Shown: positions 31,686 to 41,449 of the stretch, piece after piece
Numbering within the stretch: the first letter of the stretch is position 1
Layout: every line of letters begins with the position of its first letter
Source of the DNA: Pseudomonadota bacterium
GTDB lineage: Bacteria; Pseudomonadota; Gammaproteobacteria; Xanthomonadales; Rhodanobacteraceae
NCBI GenBank assembly: GCA_029561145.1
Contig: JAKQJM010000034.1
Location: 37,033-101,032, forward strand
Length of the DNA: 64,000 nucleotides
Direction of reading: 5' to 3'
The notes under the pieces: model-generated
What the model was told of the DNA's origin: nothing
The model's input: only the letters and a program-made list of their open reading frames with translations
Databases searched by the model: none
Translations under genes and position numbers: made by a program

Positions 31686-32094
31686 CTATCGTCCTTGCCG
31701 AGGCATCGCGATCGCCCTTTGCGGCGTGACCCTGCTCGCAGCGATCGCCGCGGTGCTCAGCGGCCTGGATCCACTGGCCAAGCTGCTGATCGCCGGCATC
31801 GCGGTTGCCTCGGGCGCAGCGGCCTTGCACCGCCATCTCGCCGCGAAGACGGTCCGCATCGCGCATGGCGCCGGCGGCTGGGTACTGGTCGATCGCGAGG
31901 CGACCGAGACTCCGGTTGCCTTGATCGATCACGTTGGTCGCGGGGTCCTGCTCGTGCTCGGATTCCGCGATGAAGGCGGACAGACGCAGCGCTTCGTGCT
32001 GACCCCGACGAACTGCGCGACCGATCTGCGCAGGCGCCTGATCCTCACCCTGGCAGCAGGCCCCCGGCGACGTCCGCCTATCGCCGGGAAGTGA
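31657..32094 (+). CDS. YgfX-like membrane protein
   Basis: The 145-residue protein begins with a positively charged segment and two close hydrophobic helices (GIAIALCGVTLLAAIAAVL and LAKLLIAGIAVASGAAAL). A soluble beta-rich domain follows (GWVLVDREATETPVALI, LLVLGFRDEGGQ) and ends in a basic tail. This architecture and its position directly after sdhE match YgfX (CptA), the inner-membrane partner encoded next to sdhE in E. coli. Sequence identity to that family looks low, so the call leans on context. Confidence 0.7.
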   Translation: MKSAPNIAFDYRPCRGIAIALCGVTLLAAIAAVLSGLDPLAKLLIAGIAVASGAAALHRHLAAKTVRIAHGAGGWVLVDREATETPVALIDHVGRGVLLVLGFRDEGGQTQRFVLTPTNCATDLRRRLILTLAAGPRRRPPIAGK

Positions 32095-32202
32095 CGGTCG
32101 CGCCTTGCCCGGACCCCGTCGCTTCCGGCACTCTTCGCGTTCCGCGCTGTCTCCATGGGTTGCACCGGTTGTTGCGGTGCCCAACAAGGATCGTATTCCG
32201 GC

Positions 32203-33444
32203 ATGTTCCGACCGCTCGAACTCTTCATTGGCCTGCGTTACACGCGCGCCAAGCGTCGCAATCACTTCATCTCGTTCATTTCGCTGGTGTCGATCCTCGG
32301 CATCGCGGTTGGCGTGACTGCACTGATCACGGTCATTTCGGTCATGAACGGATTCGACAAGGAGTTGAAGGACCGCATTCTCGGCATGGTCGCCCATGCC
32401 ACGGTGGAAGGTGTCGATGAGAGCGTGCGCGAGTGGCCGGAGGCGCTCAAGCGCGCCGAGAGCAATCCGCATGTGCTGGGTGCCGCGCCGTACGTCGAGC
32501 GCGAAGCGATGCTGCAGGGCGAGCGCGTGTCGGGCTCGATCGTGCGCGGCGTCTTGCCGGAACTCGAACCGAGGGTTTCCGAAATCGATCGCAAGATGGT
32601 CGACGGACATCTGCAGGATCTCACCCCGGGCAGCTTCAATATCGTGCTAGGTCGAGAGCTGGCGATGAAACTCGGCGTCGGTGTCGGCGATTTCGCGACC
32701 GTGATCACCCCCGAGGTCAGCACATCGCCGGTCGGCGTGCAGCCGCGTTTCAAGCGCTTCAAGGTCAGCGGGATCTTCGAGATCGGCATGCAGGAGTATG
32801 ACGGCGCCCTTGCGGTCGTGCACATGAAGGACGCGGAAACCCTGTACCGGCTCGATGGTCCGAGCGGCATCCGCCTGCGCCTCGACGACATGTTCCTGGC
32901 CTACTCGGTGGCGCGCGACCTGTCCGGCCAGTTGGGCCAGGCGTATCGGGTGTCGGACTGGATGCAGGGGCACAGCAACTTCTTCAAGGCCATTGCGATG
33001 GAGAAGAAGGTGATGTTCCTGATCCTGTCGCTGATCGTCGCGGTCGCCGCATTCAACCTTGTCTCGACCCTGGTCATGCTGGTCACCGACAAGCAGGCCG
33101 ATATCGCGATCCTGCGCACGCTCGGACAGACCCCGCGCAGCATCATGGGAGTGTTCATGGTGCAGGGCGTGCTGGTCGGCACGCTCGGCATCGTCCTCGG
33201 CGTCGGATTCGGCGTCATGCTTTCGCTGAATCTTTCGTCGCTGGTGCGCTGGATCGAGCAGACTTTCGGGGTTTCGTTCCTCTCGGCCGACGTCTACTAC
33301 ATCAGCGAACTGCCCTCGGATCTGCAGTGGGGCGATGTCGGCTGGATCACGGTGACTGCGTTCCTGTTCTGCATCTTTGCCACGCTTTATCCGGCCTGGC
33401 GCGCCGCACGCATCGAACCGGCGGCGGCCCTGCGCCATGAATGA
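32203..33444 (+). CDS. lolC: Lipoprotein-releasing ABC transporter permease (LolC/E type)
   Basis: The ATG at 32203 gives 413 residues. The first helix is preceded by the typical '[20 protein letters not shown]' and includes '[15 protein letters not shown]'. A periplasmic MacB-like domain is followed by three C-terminal helices, with '[19 protein letters not shown]' as coupling region. The protein extracts lipoproteins from the inner membrane for LolA. Only one permease gene precedes lolD, so the complex may be a homodimer (LolF-like) unless a second gene lies elsewhere. Confidence 0.93.
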   Translation: MFRPLELFIGLRYTRAKRRNHFISFISLVSILGIAVGVTALITVISVMNGFDKELKDRILGMVAHATVEGVDESVREWPEALKRAESNPHVLGAAPYVEREAMLQGERVSGSIVRGVLPELEPRVSEIDRKMVDGHLQDLTPGSFNIVLGRELAMKLGVGVGDFATVITPEVSTSPVGVQPRFKRFKVSGIFEIGMQEYDGALAVVHMKDAETLYRLDGPSGIRLRLDDMFLAYSVARDLSGQLGQAYRVSDWMQGHSNFFKAIAMEKKVMFLILSLIVAVAAFNLVSTLVMLVTDKQADIAILRTLGQTPRSIMGVFMVQGVLVGTLGIVLGVGFGVMLSLNLSSLVRWIEQTFGVSFLSADVYYISELPSDLQWGDVGWITVTAFLFCIFATLYPAWRAARIEPAAALRHE

Positions 33445-34174
33445 GTCGAACATGAAATCCGCAACCGCGAATAGCGCAGATGTCGTCCTGCGGGCGACCA
33501 AGGTGGCCAAGATCTACAAGGAAGGCGAGCTGCGCACGGATGTCCTGCACGAGGTCAGCTTCAGCGTGAAGCGCGGCGAGACGGTATCGATCGTCGGCGC
33601 ATCGGGCACCGGCAAGAGCACCCTGCTGCACATCCTCGGCGGTCTCGACACGGCAACCGGCGGCGAAGTCGAAGTCGAGGGCCAGACCATGTCGCGCCTT
33701 TCCGATCGCGCACGCGGCCAACTGCGCAACCGCTCGCTCGGTTTCATCTACCAGTTCCACCATCTGTTGCCCGAGTTCACTGCACTGGAAAACGTCTGCA
33801 TGCCGTTGCTGATACGCGGCACATCGATCGCGAAAGCACGCACGCTGGCGACCGAATTGCTCGAACGGGTCGGACTCGCCGCACGCGTTGCCCACAAGCC
33901 AGGCGAGCTGAGTGGTGGCGAGCGCCAGCGCGCGGCGGTGGCACGAGCCCTGGTCACCCGGCCGGCCTGCGTGCTCGGTGACGAGCCGACCGGCAATCTC
34001 GACGAAGCCAACGCCGCCCAGGTCTATGAAATGATGCTCGAACTCAATCGCGAGATCGGCACTGCGCTGGTGCTGGTCACGCATGACCGCGGACTTGCCG
34101 CACGCATGGATCGCATGCTCGAATTGCGTGGCGGCAGCCTGCACGAACTCGACCGGAAGTCCGCCACCTACTGA
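33437..34174 (+). CDS. lolD: Lipoprotein-releasing ABC transporter ATP-binding protein
   Basis: The 245-residue ATPase of the Lol exporter shows Walker A '[14 protein letters not shown]', a Q-loop '[17 protein letters not shown]' typical of LolD, the ABC signature '[15 protein letters not shown]', Walker B '[12 protein letters not shown]' and the switch histidine 'LVTHDRGLA'. The ATG at 33437 overlaps the lolC end by 8 nt; an ATG at 33452 is also possible and would remove five residues. It works on the cytoplasmic face with the preceding permease. Confidence 0.95.
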   Translation: MNESNMKSATANSADVVLRATKVAKIYKEGELRTDVLHEVSFSVKRGETVSIVGASGTGKSTLLHILGGLDTATGGEVEVEGQTMSRLSDRARGQLRNRSLGFIYQFHHLLPEFTALENVCMPLLIRGTSIAKARTLATELLERVGLAARVAHKPGELSGGERQRAAVARALVTRPACVLGDEPTGNLDEANAAQVYEMMLELNREIGTALVLVTHDRGLAARMDRMLELRGGSLHELDRKSATY

Positions 34175-34248
34175 TCCGAACGGTATTTACGGGCCGGATC
34201 GATAGCGACAAGGAGCTGTTCGGATCGTTTCCAGGAAGGATCGATGGC

Positions 34249-36630
34249 ATGGCGGCAACGGATTCGGCGATTCGGAGCACCCACGGAGCGCCTTCCCGGC
34301 TGGGCTTGCCGCGACTGACGCCTGTCCGCGTGGTCGCATTGCTGGCCGCTGCGGTTGTCGTACAGACCCTGCCTGCCTTGCCGCCTCACTGGCTGGCCGT
34401 CGCAGTCACGGTGCTCGCGCTAATCCTGTTGTTCGTGCGCAGGACCAGCCGTGTACCAGTCTGGTTTGCGCTCGGTCTTGGCCTCACCCTGCTGCGCGCG
34501 CATGGCGCGCTCGAGACGCGCCTGCCGACCGATCTGCACGGCCGCGATTTCGACCTCATCGGCGTGATACGGGGATTGCCGGATGTTGCCGGTCGCAGCG
34601 CGCGCTTCGAATTCGATATCGAGTCCGCCTCACTCGACCATGCCGCCGTCGATCTGAACGGCTTGGCGCGCCTCAACTGGTATGACCACGCCCCCGAGCT
34701 GGCGCCGTGTTCGCGCTGGTCACTCAGGGCACGCTTGCGCCCGCCGCGCGGGCTGGTCAACCCAGGCGGGCAGGACAGCGAGCGCGGTGCGGTGCAGCGC
34801 GCCGTGGTCGCGGTCGGCTATGTGCGCGAAGCCACGCAAAACGCGGCCATCGGGATCGCGAGTGGAGTTTGCGTCGATGGCTGGCGTCGGGCGATCGCCG
34901 CTGCGATCTCGCGTCGATTCGGCGTCCACCCGTCGGCCGGTCTGTTGCGTGCGCTGGCGGTAGGCGACCAGCAGGGCATCGGCGACCCCGAATGGCAGGT
35001 ATTGCGTGCGACCGGCATCAGTCACCTGATCGCGATTTCGGGGTTGCATGTCGGCATGTTTGCCGCGTTCGGTGCCTTGCTCGCTCGCCTGCTATGGAAG
35101 TCCTTCCCTCGACTGACCCTTCGCGTTCCGGGACCCTTGCTCGAAGCGCCCGCCGCGATGCTGTGTGCCTTCGGCTACGGCCTGCTGGCCGGAATGGGTG
35201 TGCCGACCGTCCGCACCTTGCTGATGATCGCGATCGCCTTGCTGGCCCGCTATTCGCGGCGCGCCAGCTCGGTCGCGCAGGCATTGGCGCTTGCCGCGGC
35301 GATCATCGTGCTATGGGATCCGCTGGCAGTACTCTCGGCCGGTTTCTGGTTGTCGTTCGCCGGCGTGGCCATCCTTCTTTTCGTGACAAGACCCGCCGGA
35401 GTCGCGCATGTCGTGTGGCGGGAAATGCCCCGACTGCAGCTCGTGCTGAGCCTGGCCCTGCTGCCCGTGACGGTGTGGTTCTTCGGACAAGGCTCGTTGA
35501 TCGGGCCGGTGGCAAACCTGATCGCCGTGCCGTGGGTGAGCTTCCTCGTCGTGCCGTTCACGGTCGCAGGTGGCCTGCTGGTCGTGGACCTGCCGGGCAT
35601 AGGCGGACCCTTGCTGGATCTGGCGGACCTGCTGTTGAGGATCCTGTGGCCGATCATGCAGTGGCTGTCGGCCTTGCCATCGGCACAGGTCTACTTCGCA
35701 TCGGCATCGCCCTGGGCTTTCGCACTGGCCGTGACCGGCATTGCCTGGTGCCTGATGCCGCGTGGCGTATCTGCGCGTCCGATGGGCTTGCTGCTGTGTC
35801 TGCCGCTGCTCGTGCCGGCACAGCAGAGGCCTGCTGCCGGCGAATTCGAAGCATGGCTGTTCGACGTGGGGCAGGGCCTCTCGATCCTCGTGAGGACCCG
35901 GGAACACGCACTGCTGTACGACACCGGGCCGCGCTATCCGAGCGGATATGACATCGGCGATGCCGTGGTCACTCCATCGCTTCGTGCGCTCGGAATGGCC
36001 AGCCTCGATCGAATGATCCTCAGTCATGGCGACAACGACCATGCCGGAGGCGCTGCTGCCGTCCACCTGGCATTTCCACAGGCGACGATCAGCAGCGGTG
36101 AGCCGGAACGGCTTGCATTGCCCGCGGCGAGGTGTCGTGAAGGCGAATCCTGGGCGTGGGACGGCGTCACGATGCGCGTCGTGGCGGCTGCGCAAGGCGA
36201 CGCGCCGAGCAGCAATGATCGTTCGTGCGTCGTTCTCATCGAAGGTATATCGGGCAGCCTGTTGCTGACCGGCGACGCCACGTCGGAAGTCGAATCCTCG
36301 ATCACGAAGGCGATCGGCAGGGCCACCGAGCCGCTGGTCCTCGTGGTTGGGCATCACGGCAGCAGGACGGCAACATCGGCTGCTTTCCTCGATGCGCTTT
36401 CACCACAACTCGCCCTCGTCTCGGCCGGTTACCGGAATCACTTTGGCCACCCGCACGGCGAGGTCGTCGAGCGATTCGCGCGGCGATCCATACCACTGTT
36501 CAATACGGCGGATGCTGGGTATCTTCACCTGACGCTTTCCGCTGGCAAGCTGCGGGTCGAGCAGGGCCGTGCAGCACGAGCCGCCTGGTGGCGGTCCGGT
36601 TCGCGGCATCCGGACGCAGGCGAACCCTGA
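34249..36630 (+). CDS. comEC: DNA internalization competence protein ComEC/Rec2
   Basis: The 793-residue inner-membrane channel imports transforming DNA as a single strand. The N-terminal helices are followed by a soluble DUF4131-like region. The competence domain starts near residue 220, with 'GLLRALAVGDQQGI' and 'ATGISHLIAISGLHVGMFAA'. A C-terminal metallo-beta-lactamase-like domain (about 535-780) has 'DVGQGLSILVRT', 'LSHGDNDHAGGA', 'LLTGDAT' and 'VVGHHGSRTATS'. The metal-site histidines are intact, as expected for an active nuclease. comEC next to msbA-lpxK is also the E. coli arrangement (ycaI). Confidence 0.95.
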   Translation: MAATDSAIRSTHGAPSRLGLPRLTPVRVVALLAAAVVVQTLPALPPHWLAVAVTVLALILLFVRRTSRVPVWFALGLGLTLLRAHGALETRLPTDLHGRDFDLIGVIRGLPDVAGRSARFEFDIESASLDHAAVDLNGLARLNWYDHAPELAPCSRWSLRARLRPPRGLVNPGGQDSERGAVQRAVVAVGYVREATQNAAIGIASGVCVDGWRRAIAAAISRRFGVHPSAGLLRALAVGDQQGIGDPEWQVLRATGISHLIAISGLHVGMFAAFGALLARLLWKSFPRLTLRVPGPLLEAPAAMLCAFGYGLLAGMGVPTVRTLLMIAIALLARYSRRASSVAQALALAAAIIVLWDPLAVLSAGFWLSFAGVAILLFVTRPAGVAHVVWREMPRLQLVLSLALLPVTVWFFGQGSLIGPVANLIAVPWVSFLVVPFTVAGGLLVVDLPGIGGPLLDLADLLLRILWPIMQWLSALPSAQVYFASASPWAFALAVTGIAWCLMPRGVSARPMGLLLCLPLLVPAQQRPAAGEFEAWLFDVGQGLSILVRTREHALLYDTGPRYPSGYDIGDAVVTPSLRALGMASLDRMILSHGDNDHAGGAAAVHLAFPQATISSGEPERLALPAARCREGESWAWDGVTMRVVAAAQGDAPSSNDRSCVVLIEGISGSLLLTGDATSEVESSITKAIGRATEPLVLVVGHHGSRTATSAAFLDALSPQLALVSAGYRNHFGHPHGEVVERFARRSIPLFNTADAGYLHLTLSAGKLRVEQGRAARAAWWRSGSRHPDAGEP

Positions 36631-36647
36631 GGCCAGCTTGCCCGCGC

Positions 36648-36656
36648 TGCTATGAT
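36648..36656 (+). promoter_or_regulatory. Possible extended -10 promoter for exbB
   Basis: TGC-TATGAT matches an extended -10 element (TGNTATAAT). It lies in the 92-nt gap between comEC and exbB. No good -35 box is present, as is often the case with extended -10 promoters. Confidence 0.4.
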
Positions 36657-36722
36657 CGCCCGGCCGTGCGCTGATGCCTGGGCGCTCACGACCTTACCTG
36701 GAGTCTCAAGGAGTGTTTCCAA

Positions 36723-37352
36723 GTGCTTGAAATTCTTATTGCTGGCGGCTGGGCGATGGTGCCGATCCTGATTTCCTCGGCCGTCGCGCTCGCCATCATC
36801 CTCGAACGCTTCTGGACCTTGCGGCGCAAGGCCGTGATACCCCCCGAACTGGGTCAGCAGGTGATGACCTGGGCGCGCTCGCGAAAGCTTGACCCGAAGC
36901 ATATCGATGCCCTGCGCGAAACCTCGCCACTTGGCGAACTGCTGGCAGCAGCCCTCGTCGTGCGCCATCGTCCGCGCGAGATCATCAAGGAGCGTGTCGA
37001 GGACACCGGTCGCCATGTCGTCCACCAGCTCGAGCGTTTTCTCAACACCCTCGGCACGATCGCGCTGATTTCGCCCTTGCTCGGCCTGCTTGGCACGGTG
37101 TTCGGCATGATCAGCATGTTCTTCGCGGTCATGGTCAGCGGCGTGGGCGATCCACTGAAGATGGCCGGCGGTATTGGCGAGGCCCTGGTTTGCACGGCCA
37201 GCGGGCTCTGCGTCGCGATTCCCGCGTATTTCTTCCATCGCTATTTCCGCGGCCGCGTCAACGAGCTCGTGATCGACATGGAAAAGCAGGTCATCGCGCT
37301 GACCGACGAATTGAGTCTCGCCTCCGATACTCCGGCACGGACGGCAGGCTGA
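36723..37352 (+). CDS. exbB: MotA/TolQ/ExbB proton channel protein
   Basis: The GTG at 36723, preceded by AAGGAG at 9 nt, gives 209 residues. The first helix begins 'GGWAMVPILISSAVALAIILERF'. The conserved proton-channel core is 'TLGTIALISPLLGLLGTVFGMI' and 'GIGEALVCTASGLCVAIPAYFF'. With the ExbD protein encoded 4 nt downstream it forms an energy-coupling complex that drives TonB- or Tol-like transport across the periplasm. Its neighbours msbA and lpxK are common companions in Xanthomonadales. Confidence 0.92.
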   Translation: MLEILIAGGWAMVPILISSAVALAIILERFWTLRRKAVIPPELGQQVMTWARSRKLDPKHIDALRETSPLGELLAAALVVRHRPREIIKERVEDTGRHVVHQLERFLNTLGTIALISPLLGLLGTVFGMISMFFAVMVSGVGDPLKMAGGIGEALVCTASGLCVAIPAYFFHRYFRGRVNELVIDMEKQVIALTDELSLASDTPARTAG

Positions 37353-37356
37353 CCTC

Positions 37357-37788
37357 ATGCGCATTGCTTCCGGACGACGCGAAGAGGATTTCGAGATCAA
37401 CGTGATCTCGTTGATCGACGTCATGCTGACCTTGCTGATGTTCTTCGTCATGACGACGACCTTTGTCCAGCATTCGAGCATGAAGGTGACCTTGCCCGAA
37501 GCGTCGACAACCGAGCAGTCGCGCGATGAGCAGAACCTGACCGTGCTGATCGACGCCGACGGGCGCTTCTACATCGACAACAACGAGGTCCTCAATCCCG
37601 CAGTCGACACGCTCAAGGAAGCGATCACGCGGATTGCCGGCGACGACCGCACGCGTGCCGTGGTCCTGCGCGCGGATGCCAAGACCCAGCATCAGGCCGT
37701 GATCACGGCCATGGATGCGCTCGGCCAGCTTGGTTTCGAGCGGCTCAGTCTCGCGACCACGCCAAGCAAGGCAGCCAGCGGCAAGTGA
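37357..37788 (+). CDS. exbD: Biopolymer transport protein ExbD/TolR family
   Basis: The 143-residue protein has a cytoplasmic N terminus (RREEDFEINVISLIDVMLTL), where the aspartate in 'LIDVML' is the proton-path residue. One membrane helix (LTLLMFFVMTTTF) follows, then a periplasmic domain that includes 'NLTVLIDADGRFYIDNNE' and 'VVLRADAKTQHQAVITAMDA'. It partners with the preceding ExbB. Confidence 0.93.
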   Translation: MRIASGRREEDFEINVISLIDVMLTLLMFFVMTTTFVQHSSMKVTLPEASTTEQSRDEQNLTVLIDADGRFYIDNNEVLNPAVDTLKEAITRIAGDDRTRAVVLRADAKTQHQAVITAMDALGQLGFERLSLATTPSKAASGK

Positions 37789-37828
37789 ACCTGCCGGCAC
37801 GCCTGCGCGACCGGTCGGTGGCTTGATC

Positions 37829-39592
37829 GTGGCGGTCAGCGCCTTCGCGACCTACCGACGCCTGCTTGGCTATGCCGCGCGCTATCGCCTGTGGGCGATG
37901 GCTGGCGTGTTCGGCATGGTCTTCGATGCGGCAGTCGCTGCGGTGTTCACCGCGATGATCCGGCCGATGCTCGATGATCTTTTCATCAGCCGCAATGCGG
38001 TTGCGATCTTCTGGATGCCGTTCATCATCGTCGGCCTGTTCATCGTGCGCGGTGCGGCGACCTATCTGGCCGATTACGGTCTTGCCCGGATCGGACGCGA
38101 CGTCGTCGAGACCCTGCGTGGCGAAGTGTTTTCGCGCTATCTCGTGCTGCCGGCACCGCACTTCGATCGCGAGGCCTCGGGACAGATGATTTCGCGCCTG
38201 ACCTATACCGTCGAGCAGGTCGCCCAGGCCAGCACGAACGCGGTCAAGGTCGTCATCCTCGACAGCCTGACCGTGATCGGACTGCTCGGCGTGATGCTCT
38301 ACCAGAGCGCGGCACTGACCCTGATGTTGTTCGTCATGGCACCGTTGATCGCCGCTGTCGCATGGATCGTCGGCAGGCGCTACCGGCGGATCAGCGGCAA
38401 GATCCAGCATTCGGTCGGATCGGTCACCGGCATCGTCGACGAAGCGGTCAGCGGCCAGCGCGAAGTCAAGGTCTATCTCGGCCAGGCCGCCGAGCGCGCG
38501 CGCTTTGCCGAGGTCAATGAGCGCAACCGCTCGCTCAACCTGAAGATCGCATCAACCAATGCGCTGTCGACCTCGATCGTGCAGATCGTCGCCGCCTGCG
38601 CACTTGCCCTGGTCATATTTTTTGCGACGCGACCGGCGATGCTGCAGACGATGAGTCCCGGCACCTTCATGTCGCTGATAACAGCCATGCTGATGATGCT
38701 GCCGTCGCTCAAGCGCCTGACGACAGTGCAGGCGATGATGCAACGTGGCGTGGCGGCAGCCGAGGATCTGTTCCGGGTCATCGATACGCCCGGTGAGTCC
38801 GATAGCGGCCATTTCCAGGTCGCGCGTTGTCGCGGCGAAATCGAGCTGCGCGAAGTGACACTGCGTTATCCGGGACAGACGTCACCTGCGCTCGACGGCA
38901 TCAACCTGCATTGCCCGCCTGGAACAGTGACCGCCCTGGTCGGGCGCTCGGGCAGCGGCAAATCGACATTGGCCAGCCTCGTTCCGCGCTTCTACGAACC
39001 CGATTCGGGCAGCATCCTGCTCGACGGCGTACCGCTTGCGGCCTGGCGACTCGACAGCCTGCGTGGCCAGATCGCCTGGGTTGGTCAACAGATCGTGCTG
39101 TTCAACGACACGATTGCGCGCAACATTGCCTACGGTGCGCTCGGTGGTGCTTCGCGCGCTGCGATCGAGGAGGCCGCGCAGGCAGCCAATGCGATGGAAT
39201 TCATCTGTCGCCTGCCCGAAGGGCTGGACAGCCCGGCGGGCGAGGGTGGAGCGTTGCTGTCGGGCGGCCAGCGCCAACGCATCGCGATCGCGCGCGCCTT
39301 GCTCAAGAATGCGCCCTTGCTGATCCTCGATGAAGCAACCAGCGCGCTCGATACCGAATCCGAACGCCTGATCCAGGATGCGCTCAAGCGTTTGCTGCGC
39401 GATCGCACGGTACTCGTCATCGCCCATCGTCTGTCCACGATCGAGCACGCCGACCAGATCGTCGTGCTCGATGGCGGACGCATCGTCGAGCGCGGCACGC
39501 ATCACGAACTGCTCGCGCGCGACGGACACTATGCCGCCCTGCATCGCGTGCAGTTTGGCGACGATGAGAAGCCCGCCGCAGATCCGACATGA
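37829..39592 (+). CDS. msbA: Lipid A export ATP-binding/permease protein MsbA
   Basis: The ABC half-transporter flips lipid A-core across the inner membrane. The track frame starts at 37715 inside exbD; the GTG at 37829 gives 587 residues, close to the usual length. A TTG at 37823 is an alternative. The six-helix membrane domain contains 'PMLDDLFI' and 'EAVSGQREVKVYLGQ'. The ATPase part has Walker A 'LVGRSGSGKSTLASL', signature 'LSGGQRQRIAIARAL' and Walker B 'PLLILDEATSALD'. The stop overlaps lpxK (ATGA). Confidence 0.94.
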   Translation: MAVSAFATYRRLLGYAARYRLWAMAGVFGMVFDAAVAAVFTAMIRPMLDDLFISRNAVAIFWMPFIIVGLFIVRGAATYLADYGLARIGRDVVETLRGEVFSRYLVLPAPHFDREASGQMISRLTYTVEQVAQASTNAVKVVILDSLTVIGLLGVMLYQSAALTLMLFVMAPLIAAVAWIVGRRYRRISGKIQHSVGSVTGIVDEAVSGQREVKVYLGQAAERARFAEVNERNRSLNLKIASTNALSTSIVQIVAACALALVIFFATRPAMLQTMSPGTFMSLITAMLMMLPSLKRLTTVQAMMQRGVAAAEDLFRVIDTPGESDSGHFQVARCRGEIELREVTLRYPGQTSPALDGINLHCPPGTVTALVGRSGSGKSTLASLVPRFYEPDSGSILLDGVPLAAWRLDSLRGQIAWVGQQIVLFNDTIARNIAYGALGGASRAAIEEAAQAANAMEFICRLPEGLDSPAGEGGALLSGGQRQRIAIARALLKNAPLLILDEATSALDTESERLIQDALKRLLRDRTVLVIAHRLSTIEHADQIVVLDGGRIVERGTHHELLARDGHYAALHRVQFGDDEKPAADPT

Positions 39593-40563
39593 AGCAGGCC
39601 GACGTCGACCGCATCTGGTATGGCGGCGAACCGGCGCCACTCTGGATGCGCCTGCTGGTGCCGGTCTATCGGCTGCTCAATGCCGCGATGCGTCTCAGTT
39701 GGCGCATCGGCGTGCGCGCGCCGGAACGACTTCCCGTGCCGGTCATCGTGATCGGCAACATCACTACGGGCGGTACCGGCAAGACGCCCCTGGTGCTTGC
39801 CCTGATCGAAGCGCTGAAACATCGCGGCTGGCATCCCGGCGTGGTCAGTCGAGGCTACGGCGGAACAGAAGCCGGTCCGATCCTGCTCGACGATGCGGCG
39901 GATCCGCGCAGGGTCGGCGACGAACCGGCCCTGATCCGGCGCCGCAGCGGTGTGCCGGTGGCGATCGGTCGTCGTCGCGTCGCTGCGGCAAGAAGGCTGC
40001 TCGACGCGAAAGTCGATGTGATCCTTGCCGACGACGGCCTGCAGAATCCATCACTCGCGCGCGATATCGAGATCTGCGTGGTCGATGGCCAGCGTCGTCT
40101 CGGCAACGGACGGCTGCTGCCGGCCGGCCCGCTGCGGGAATCGGCTGAGCGCCTGAAGCAGGTCGATTTCGTCGTGTGCAATGGCGGCCAGGTCGCCGAA
40201 GGCGAGATCCTGATGCACCTGTCCGGAGCCGAGGCGGTGCGACTGGATGGCGCGGGCCCGTCCCGGCCGTTGTCCGCATTCACGGGGCAACCGGTTCACG
40301 CAGTCGCCGCGATCGGCAATCCGCAGCGCTACTTCGAGAGTCTTCGCCGAGCCGGTATCGAGGTCATCGAGCACGCCTTCACCGACCACCACGCGCTGGA
40401 GGCGGCGGATCTCGATTTCGCCGATGAACTGCCGATCCTGATGACCGAAAAGGATGCCGTGAAGTGTGATTCATTCGCGACATCGCGTTGCTGGCAGGTC
40501 CCGGTCACCGCGCAGCTACCGGATTTTTTTCTCGACGCCGTGGACGCCCGTCTTCGCCGATAG
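39589..40563 (+). CDS. lpxK: Tetraacyldisaccharide 4'-kinase
   Basis: LpxK phosphorylates the lipid A disaccharide at position 4'. The 324-residue protein starts with a membrane-proximal helix (RLLVPVYRLLNAAMRLSWRI). The P-loop is 'VIVIGNITTGGTGKTPLVLA' near residue 50. 'PGVVSRGYGG', 'VDVILADDGLQNPSLARDI' and 'HHALEAADLDF' are further family blocks. It is coupled to msbA by a 4-nt overlap, as in most gammaproteobacteria. Confidence 0.96.
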   Translation: MKQADVDRIWYGGEPAPLWMRLLVPVYRLLNAAMRLSWRIGVRAPERLPVPVIVIGNITTGGTGKTPLVLALIEALKHRGWHPGVVSRGYGGTEAGPILLDDAADPRRVGDEPALIRRRSGVPVAIGRRRVAAARRLLDAKVDVILADDGLQNPSLARDIEICVVDGQRRLGNGRLLPAGPLRESAERLKQVDFVVCNGGQVAEGEILMHLSGAEAVRLDGAGPSRPLSAFTGQPVHAVAAIGNPQRYFESLRRAGIEVIEHAFTDHHALEAADLDFADELPILMTEKDAVKCDSFATSRCWQVPVTAQLPDFFLDAVDARLRR

Positions 40564-40614
40564 CGTGTTGTCCGCGGGACCTCGCATCCGGTGTCGCCGG
40601 TCAAATGCAACCCT

Positions 40615-41358
40615 TCAGCGATCCTTGACCGGCGGTGGCATGGCGCCGAGCCGGACGATGCGATCCATGCGCTGTTGATTGCGGATGATCCTCAGCGTGA
40701 CTGGTTTGCCTGCCTCGGCACCGAGCATTTCCTGGAACTGCCTGCGATCGACGACGACCGTACCGTTCAGGCCGATCACGTAGTCGCCCGAGATCAAGTT
40801 GGCTTGCGATGCGGGGGTGTTGCCAACCACGGAGCCGATCCGCACGCCGCCGTCGAGCTGCAGGGTCTCGCGCTCGGTGGCGGTCAGATTGCGGAATGTG
40901 GCGCCGAACAGCAGCTTGAATCGCACGTAGTAGGCAGCAAGGAACTGCTCGGGTGACCCTGACCGCTCGTCCTCGCGATAGTGACGGTACAACCAGACCT
41001 GGTCGGCGCCGATGCGTTGCCCGAGCTCGATCGCATCCCGCACCGAATCCTCGTCCGCTTGCGCATAACGCCCGTTGCCGATACGAACGTAGCCTTTCGA
41101 TGCGAGCTCGCGCTGATCGCCGCGTTCATTCTTGCCTTCGATCACGCCAGGATTCGGCGGAGCGGCCTCGGCACGCAGCGCATCGATGTATTCGGGGCCG
41201 CGTTCAATGGTCGCTTCGTAGTGCGTGTCCACGCCGACCTGCGGTTCTTCTGCGGGCAGCTCGACCGGTTGCTCGGTGCGCGTGGCCACCGAACCGCAAC
41301 CGCCGAGGAGGCCCAGTATCACCACCACACCGGTCAGGCGCGTCAGGAAAGTCATCAT
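40615..41358 (-). CDS. Putative PDZ-domain lipoprotein
   Basis: The ATG at 41358 gives 247 residues. The N-terminal signal ends in a lipobox-like 'LGLLGGC' (Cys21), so the protein is probably lipidated. A middle region (EDSVRDAIELGQRIGADQVW) is helical and may bind partners. The C-terminal part is PDZ-like: 'GVRIGSVVGNTPASQANLIS', 'GDYVIGLNGTVVVDRRQF', 'KPVTLRIIRNQQ'. There is no protease domain. It is likely a periplasm-facing adaptor, but its partner is unknown. It is convergent with lpxK and divergent from the EamA gene. Confidence 0.75.
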   Translation of the reverse strand: MMTFLTRLTGVVVILGLLGGCGSVATRTEQPVELPAEEPQVGVDTHYEATIERGPEYIDALRAEAAPPNPGVIEGKNERGDQRELASKGYVRIGNGRYAQADEDSVRDAIELGQRIGADQVWLYRHYREDERSGSPEQFLAAYYVRFKLLFGATFRNLTATERETLQLDGGVRIGSVVGNTPASQANLISGDYVIGLNGTVVVDRRQFQEMLGAEAGKPVTLRIIRNQQRMDRIVRLGAMPPPVKDR

Positions 41359-41449
41359 CGGGGCAGCATAGCGCCAATACCGGGCAGGTGGCGCGCGTCG
41401 CTTCGCGAAATCGCTTGCTTGTCGGTCGGTCCTTGTCGAGTATCCAGCG

